Positions 59,878 through 64,000 of a stretch of DNA of 64,000 bases are shown here, piece after piece. Under the pieces are notes generated by a model. It was not told the DNA's origin, made no database searches, and saw only the letters and a program-made list of their open reading frames with translations. Source of the DNA: Microbacterium endophyticum (GTDB lineage Bacteria > Actinomycetota > Actinomycetes > Actinomycetales > Microbacteriaceae); the NCBI RefSeq assembly GCF_011047135.1, contig NZ_CP049255.1:1674001-1738000 (forward strand), given 5' to 3'. Positions within the stretch are counted from its first letter, which is position 1, and each line of letters opens with the position of its first letter. The position numbers were made by a program, and so were the translations under genes.

Positions 59878-62246
59878 TGCAGCATGATCTTTCTGCCCGC
59901 CGCGGGTTCCCGGTAGTCGGTCGTTCGTTGGCGGAACGGGCGAAAGAGATGCTGCGCAATTCGTGCGGCGTCCGCAACGGGGAGTTCCTGGCCGTGTTCG
60001 ATGCCGGCGCCCGGACGCACGCGGCCATCGAGCAGACTGCCGCCGAGGTCATCGCCGCCAGCGCCGAGAAGGGCAGCGGAGGTGTCTCGCCCGTGCCGCG
60101 TCCACGGAACCTGGATGTGGCTAATTGAGCCGGAAAGCAGCAACCGCGAGACGGCGACCATGGCCCTGTGCTCGTCGAGGGGCTCTCGGCTCGGTACGAG
60201 GTGCACGTCTCCGCCCGGAAGGGGGATAGGGACGAACTCGGTGAATCCACCGGTCGAGTTCTGGATCTCGCGCAGCATCCGCAGGTGCGAAATGCGCTCC
60301 GCGGCGGTTTCGACGTGGCCGTAGAACAGCACCGAAGTGGAGCGGAACCCGGCACGGTGAGCTGTCGTGATCGTCTCGACCCAACGGTCAATGCTGAGAT
60401 CGCTCGGCGCAATTTGTTCGCGTACCCGTTCGTTCAGGACTTTGACGCCGGTACCGGGCATTGTGTCGACGCCCGCTTCTCGGAGTGCGGCGAGGGCGTC
60501 GACGAGTTCGAGGCCACTGCGCGTGGCGAAGTCTGCGACATCCTGCGGGCGATATGCGTGCAGGTGCATATGAGGCGTTGCGGCTTTGATGGCGCGCGCA
60601 ATCGCAAGATATGCGCTCGCGTCGACGTCGTCTGGAATCAAGCCCTGCACGCAGATTTCGGTGGCGCCGAGCTCCCATGCGTCGCTCGCGATCGCCGCGA
60701 CATCGTCGAGGGTGAAGGTTGATTCGTCTTCGGATGCGCGAGCCTTGAGCCCCGAGGAGGTCAGGTTGCGATTGACCACGAGGCTCACGGCTTCGCCCAC
60801 CGTGTAGCGACGGACATCGTTCGCCGTCTGAGCGAGGGCATCGAGATCACCGCCGGATGAGTGCAGCAGGCTCACCCATTCGTTGTCGTCGAGAGAAAGC
60901 GGGTCGGCTGCCGCGCGTTCCGCGAGTTGGCGGGCCGTCGATGGGAGACGGGTCGCACCGGAACGTGCGGGTACGGCAACCCTCGCGTCGTCATCGACCC
61001 TCACGGATGCTCCGGCGAGCCCCGATGTGGGATCAGCGAGAGCGTGCACCGCCGGCGCGAGCTGTGGATCTATCCAGCGGTCGGCGTCGTGGATGTACTC
61101 GGGGTGCGCCGTCAACCGCTCTTTCAGCTCGAACCCGAGGGCGCGGGTGCGCTCGGCGAGCTCATCAATGTGCGGCCAGGGGCGTTCCGGATTGACGTGG
61201 TCGGCGGTGAGCGGTGAGACACCGCCCCAGTCGTCGATGCCGGCGCGAACGAGCATCTCGAACTCTGCGACGTCGGAGAGGTTCGGCGGCACCTGGATGC
61301 GCATGTCGGCACCCATCACAACTCGCGCGGTTGCGACGGCGGCAAGGTACTCGCGGAGCTCGGCATCGGGTGCCCCGGCCATGGCGGTCCGAGGTTTTGC
61401 CCGGAAGTTCTGCACGATCACTTCTTGCACGTGCCCCCCGCGCGCGTGAGCGTCGCGAAGTGCGACGAGCGACTCGGCACGATCCCGCAGCGTCTCGCCG
61501 ATGCCGACGAGAATTCCGGTCGTGAACGGGATGCTGGCGCGCCCCGCGTCGTCAATGACCTTGAGTCGCACGTCTGGGTCTTTGTCGGGGGAGCCGTAGT
61601 GCACTTGGCCCGGCTCTTCGAACAAACGCCGTGACGTTGTCTCGAGCATCATGCCCATCGACGGTGCCGTCGGACGCAGGGCAACAAGCTCCTCGTGCGT
61701 CATGACTCCGGGATTGAGGTGTGCCAAAAGGCCGGTCTCGGCTGTAATGCGGCGGGCGATGTCGCCGACATAGTCGAGCGTCGAGCCATAGCCGTGCTCA
61801 TCCAGCCATGCTCGAGCTTCTGGCCAGCGCTCTTCCGGTCGATCCCCGAGGGTCAACAGCACTTCTTTGCAGCCGAGCGCGTGCCCCTGACGCACGACGG
61901 CGAGTACCTGTTCGGGTGACATGAAGACCGGCTTGTTCTTCTTCAGCAGCTGGCCGGGCGTATCAACAAACACGCAGTAGTGGCAGCGATCGCGGCAGAG
62001 CGTCGTGAGTGGCACAAACACTTTGCGTGAGTAGGTGATGATGCCGGGGCGTCCGACGTTTCGCAGTCCCGTGTCACGTAGCGCGCCCGCGAGCGCCAAC
62101 AGCTCGTCAAACTCAGCGCCCGTGGCGCCGAGGAGAGCTTCAGTTTCGTCAGCGTTCAACTGTCGACCGGCCGACGCTGCCGCCAGCACTGCTCGCGCGG
62201 CGCCCGGCTCACCCGTGGGGGCGTGTGCGGGTTCGAGCAGTGTCAT
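59874..62246 (-). CDS. fbiC: FO synthase, CofG-CofH fusion with degenerate CofH half
   Basis: 790 residues. The CofG half is intact: radical SAM motif CRDRCHYC at about residue 83, ITAETGLLAHLNPG, SMGMMLETTSRRL, VQEVIVQNFRAKP, GISPLTADHVNPE in the form GVSPLTADHV. The CofH half keeps VVNRN, TEICVQG, PGTGVKVL, SVLFYGHVETAAERI, GGFTEFVPIP and SHIQVPWTRHG, but the CxxxCxxC radical SAM site that should follow VNRN is missing; VNRNLTSSGLKARASEDEST stands there. It is upstream of and overlapping with the monooxygenase and fgd genes. Confidence 0.9.
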   Translation of the reverse strand: MTLLEPAHAPTGEPGAARAVLAAASAGRQLNADETEALLGATGAEFDELLALAGALRDTGLRNVGRPGIITYSRKVFVPLTTLCRDRCHYCVFVDTPGQLLKKNKPVFMSPEQVLAVVRQGHALGCKEVLLTLGDRPEERWPEARAWLDEHGYGSTLDYVGDIARRITAETGLLAHLNPGVMTHEELVALRPTAPSMGMMLETTSRRLFEEPGQVHYGSPDKDPDVRLKVIDDAGRASIPFTTGILVGIGETLRDRAESLVALRDAHARGGHVQEVIVQNFRAKPRTAMAGAPDAELREYLAAVATARVVMGADMRIQVPPNLSDVAEFEMLVRAGIDDWGGVSPLTADHVNPERPWPHIDELAERTRALGFELKERLTAHPEYIHDADRWIDPQLAPAVHALADPTSGLAGASVRVDDDARVAVPARSGATRLPSTARQLAERAAADPLSLDDNEWVSLLHSSGGDLDALAQTANDVRRYTVGEAVSLVVNRNLTSSGLKARASEDESTFTLDDVAAIASDAWELGATEICVQGLIPDDVDASAYLAIARAIKAATPHMHLHAYRPQDVADFATRSGLELVDALAALREAGVDTMPGTGVKVLNERVREQIAPSDLSIDRWVETITTAHRAGFRSTSVLFYGHVETAAERISHLRMLREIQNSTGGFTEFVPIPLPGGDVHLVPSREPLDEHRAMVAVSRLLLSGSISHIQVPWTRHGRDTSAALLGAGGDDLGGSLLDGRVRPGAGIEHGQELPVADAARIAQHLFRPFRQRTTDYREPAAGRKIMLQ

Positions 62247-62267
62247 CCCTCTAGTCTTGCACCGAGG

Positions 62268-63383
62268 TCACACCGGGAGCTCGGTCAGCGCCACAAACTG
62301 CGTGCCGAGAGCCGCCGCGACGGGTGCATTCGTCACAAAACCGGCGTGCGTGTTGAGTCCCGCGGCAAGTGCCGGATCAGTGTGGGTGGCGTCACGCCAT
62401 CCCTTATCGGCGAGGGCAATCACGTAGGGGAGCGTGGCGTTGGTCAGAGCGCGGGTGGCGGTTTCTGGAACCGCGCCCGGCATATTCGCGACGCAGTAAT
62501 ACTGCGAGCCGTGCACGGCAAAGGTCGGATCGGAGTAGGTCGTCGGTGCGGAGCCTTCGAAGCATCCGCCCTGGTCGATCGCGATATCGACGAGTACCGA
62601 TCCTTCGGGCATCGTCGCCACCATGTCGGTTGTGACGAGCCTCGGAGCGGTCGCGCCCGGCACGAGCACGGCGCCGATGACGAGATCCGCGTCACTGACC
62701 TGAGCGGCAATCTCCAACGGAGACGACACCCGAGTGCGAAGGGCCGGACCAAACTCTGCCTGCAGCTCGCGCAAACGCGGCAACGAAAGGTCGAGCACGG
62801 TGACGTCGGCACCCATGCCCACAGCATTCCGGATCGCGTGTTCCCCCGCGACACCACCGCCGAGGACAACCACTTTCGCGGCGCGTGCGCCCGCAATACC
62901 GCCGAGGAGCGTGCCGCGCCCACCCATGGGGCTCATCAAGTGGTGGGCGCCGGCGAGAACAGCAAGGCGTCCAGCTATCTCGCTCATGGGCGCCAAGAGA
63001 GGGAGCTTGCGGTCGGCGGTTTGCACCGTTTCGTATGCGATCGCTGTCGTGCCGGCCTGCAGCAGCGCGTTCGCGCACTCAACGGATGCCGCGAGGTGCA
63101 GATACGTGAACAGCACCTGGTCCGCGCGCATGCGGGCAAATTCCGGCGCGATGGGCTCTTTTACCTTCAGAAGCAGGTCGCCGTGTGCCCATACTTCGTC
63201 GGCCGATGCGGTGACCTGCGCCCCGGCGGCAAGATAGGCCTCATCGGACAAGCGGGCGCCGGCGCCCGCGCCCTTCTCTATGAGAACGTCGTGCCCGCGT
63301 CGAACGAGAGTGTCGACACCTTCGGGGGTGATCGCGACACGTCGCTCACTGTTCTTAAGTTCTGTCGGGATGCCGATTTTCAT
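62268..63383 (-). CDS. ald: Alanine dehydrogenase
   Basis: 371 residues, standard length. MKIGIPTELKNSERRVAITP start, active-site Lys in LLKVKEPI, His in FTYLHLAAS, Rossmann VVLGGGVAGEHAIRNAVGMG with the GxGxxG-like loop, and the PGAVPETATRALTNATLPY end region. It interconverts alanine with pyruvate and ammonia using NAD. AGAAAGG precedes the ATG at 63383. Divergent from an Lrp-type regulator, a standard ald arrangement. Confidence 0.95.
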   Translation of the reverse strand: MKIGIPTELKNSERRVAITPEGVDTLVRRGHDVLIEKGAGAGARLSDEAYLAAGAQVTASADEVWAHGDLLLKVKEPIAPEFARMRADQVLFTYLHLAASVECANALLQAGTTAIAYETVQTADRKLPLLAPMSEIAGRLAVLAGAHHLMSPMGGRGTLLGGIAGARAAKVVVLGGGVAGEHAIRNAVGMGADVTVLDLSLPRLRELQAEFGPALRTRVSSPLEIAAQVSDADLVIGAVLVPGATAPRLVTTDMVATMPEGSVLVDIAIDQGGCFEGSAPTTYSDPTFAVHGSQYYCVANMPGAVPETATRALTNATLPYVIALADKGWRDATHTDPALAAGLNTHAGFVTNAPVAAALGTQFVALTELPV

Positions 63384-63420
63384 GTCGAACCTTTCTCGCT
63401 CTGTTACCGCGATATTGCCT

Positions 63421-63460
63421 CGAAACACGTGTCGCGCATGTTTCGCCCGAAGATGTTTCG
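63421..63460. promoter_or_regulatory. Lrp/AsnC-type operator candidate between ald and lrp
   Basis: CGAAACA at 63421-63427 faces TGTTTCG at 63439-63445 (inverted, 11-nt gap), and a second TGTTTCG follows at 63454-63460, 15 bp on. Repeated half-sites in the divergent gap fit cooperative Lrp/AldR binding. Confidence 0.5.
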
Positions 63461-63512
63461 ACGTTGTGGCCATTATCGTAGAGTTCATTCGAGAACAACA
63501 GGGGGATGCGAC

Positions 63513-64000
63513 ATGGCGACGAAAGAACCTCGCAGTGAAGCTGCGCTCGATGAGACCGACCGTGCCGTGCTCGCCGCGGTGCAGTCATCTGCGCGGTCGA
63601 CGAACCGTGAAATCGCGGCGCGTGCCGGCGTTGCTGAATCAACCGCGCATGTTCGACTTCGCGGCCTCGAGCGTCGCGGCGTCGTCGCGGGCTACGAAGC
63701 TGTGATCTCGCAACACGAACTCGGGCAGACGCTTCAGGCGCTCGTGGGCGTGACGCTTCGGCCAGGAGCGCGCCAAGCGAATATCGCGCGGTTCTCAGAA
63801 GACACCGGGAGGCTCCCCGAAGTCACACAAATGTTCTTCGTCGGCGGCGTCGATGATTTCATCGTGCATGTCGCGGTCGAAGACTCATCTGCGCTCCGCA
63901 GATTTGTCGTGGAGCACCTCTCTGGACATGACAGTGTTGCGTCAACTCGCACAAGCGTGATCTTTGAATACACCCGCAATCAGGTCGCGGCGTCGTTCCA
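63513..64000 (+). CDS. Lrp/AsnC-family regulator of ald, 3' end cut by window
   Basis: The frame starts at ATG 63513 (AGGGGG upstream) and is still open at 64000, giving 162 residues. N-terminal HTH: LDETDRAVLAAVQSSARSTN, REIAARAGVAESTAHVRLRG, LERRGVVAGYEA; then the RAM ligand-binding region LQALVGVTLRPGAR and VTQMFFVGGVDDFIVHV. Lrp-type regulators (AldR) control alanine dehydrogenase in response to amino acids; the divergent layout fits. Confidence 0.85.
   Translation, partial: MATKEPRSEAALDETDRAVLAAVQSSARSTNREIAARAGVAESTAHVRLRGLERRGVVAGYEAVISQHELGQTLQALVGVTLRPGARQANIARFSEDTGRLPEVTQMFFVGGVDDFIVHVAVEDSSALRRFVVEHLSGHDSVASTRTSVIFEYTRNQVAASF

Noticed and set aside
1..64000. tRNA, rRNA, integrase, transposase, phage
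   Set aside because: No cloverleaf-like short genes in the gaps, and no protein with an integrase or transposase motif was found; the holin-like protein at 48.6 kb is a common chromosomal family.

Overview
The window is a GC-rich, gene-dense bacterial chromosome segment with no rRNA, tRNA, CRISPR, phage or insertion sequence that I can see. Gene content points to an actinobacterium: a coproporphyrin-type heme pathway (HemQ plus a HemY/CgoX-like oxidase), coenzyme F420 genes with an F420-dependent glucose-6-phosphate dehydrogenase, a complete beta-ketoadipate pathway, and single-chain glycyl-tRNA synthetase. The style of gene order and codon use suggests Microbacteriaceae; the family assignment is inference.

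Layout. 1-5.1 kb: a PaaX-type regulator (cut by the window edge) and a four-gene catabolic operon (SDR, amidohydrolase, MaoC hydratase, acyl-CoA ligase) divergent from a MarR regulator. 5.1-12.7 kb: accessory genes (ECF sigma remnant, HAAS/PadR pair, phosphotransferase, hypotheticals, lipoprotein, DUF2975/XRE pair, MetE-like protein). 12.8-24.3 kb: protocatechuate and 4-hydroxybenzoate catabolism (pcaHGBDC, pobA, pcaIJF) with three IclR regulators and a MscS channel; together these take 4-hydroxybenzoate to succinyl-CoA and acetyl-CoA. 24.4-36 kb: condensation-domain protein, hydrolase, peptide and drug transporters, GNAT, catalase, glyS, lipoprotein, and an o-succinylbenzoate synthase/N-succinylamino acid racemase family enzyme. 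36-39.3 kb: pyruvate formate-lyase and its activase behind two FadR-type palindromes. 39.4-41.7 kb: a compositionally odd tandem array of unknown paralogs. 41.7-44.2 kb: HhH protein, LysR and an EamA transporter. 44.2-54.3 kb: heme biosynthesis (hemA, hemE, cgoX, three small envelope genes, hemQ, hemC, hemD, hemB, hemL). 54.2-62.2 kb: F420 biosynthesis (cofD, cofC, fbiC) with fgd, a flavin monooxygenase and small genes. 62.3-64 kb: alanine dehydrogenase and a divergent Lrp regulator cut by the window end.

Most notable: (1) three 102-bp elements at 55.3, 56.0 and 57.2 kb, each with 18-bp inverted ends exactly 84 bp apart and a divergent 66-nt interior; one supplies the start codon of cofC. (2) FbiC whose CofH half lacks the radical-SAM cysteine motif. 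(3) The tandem paralog array with a short hypervariable patch and fragmented two-domain architecture. (4) Paired FadR-like operators in front of a pfl operon. (5) The heptamer GGATGCC/GGCATCC, over-represented in all reading frames and on both strands.
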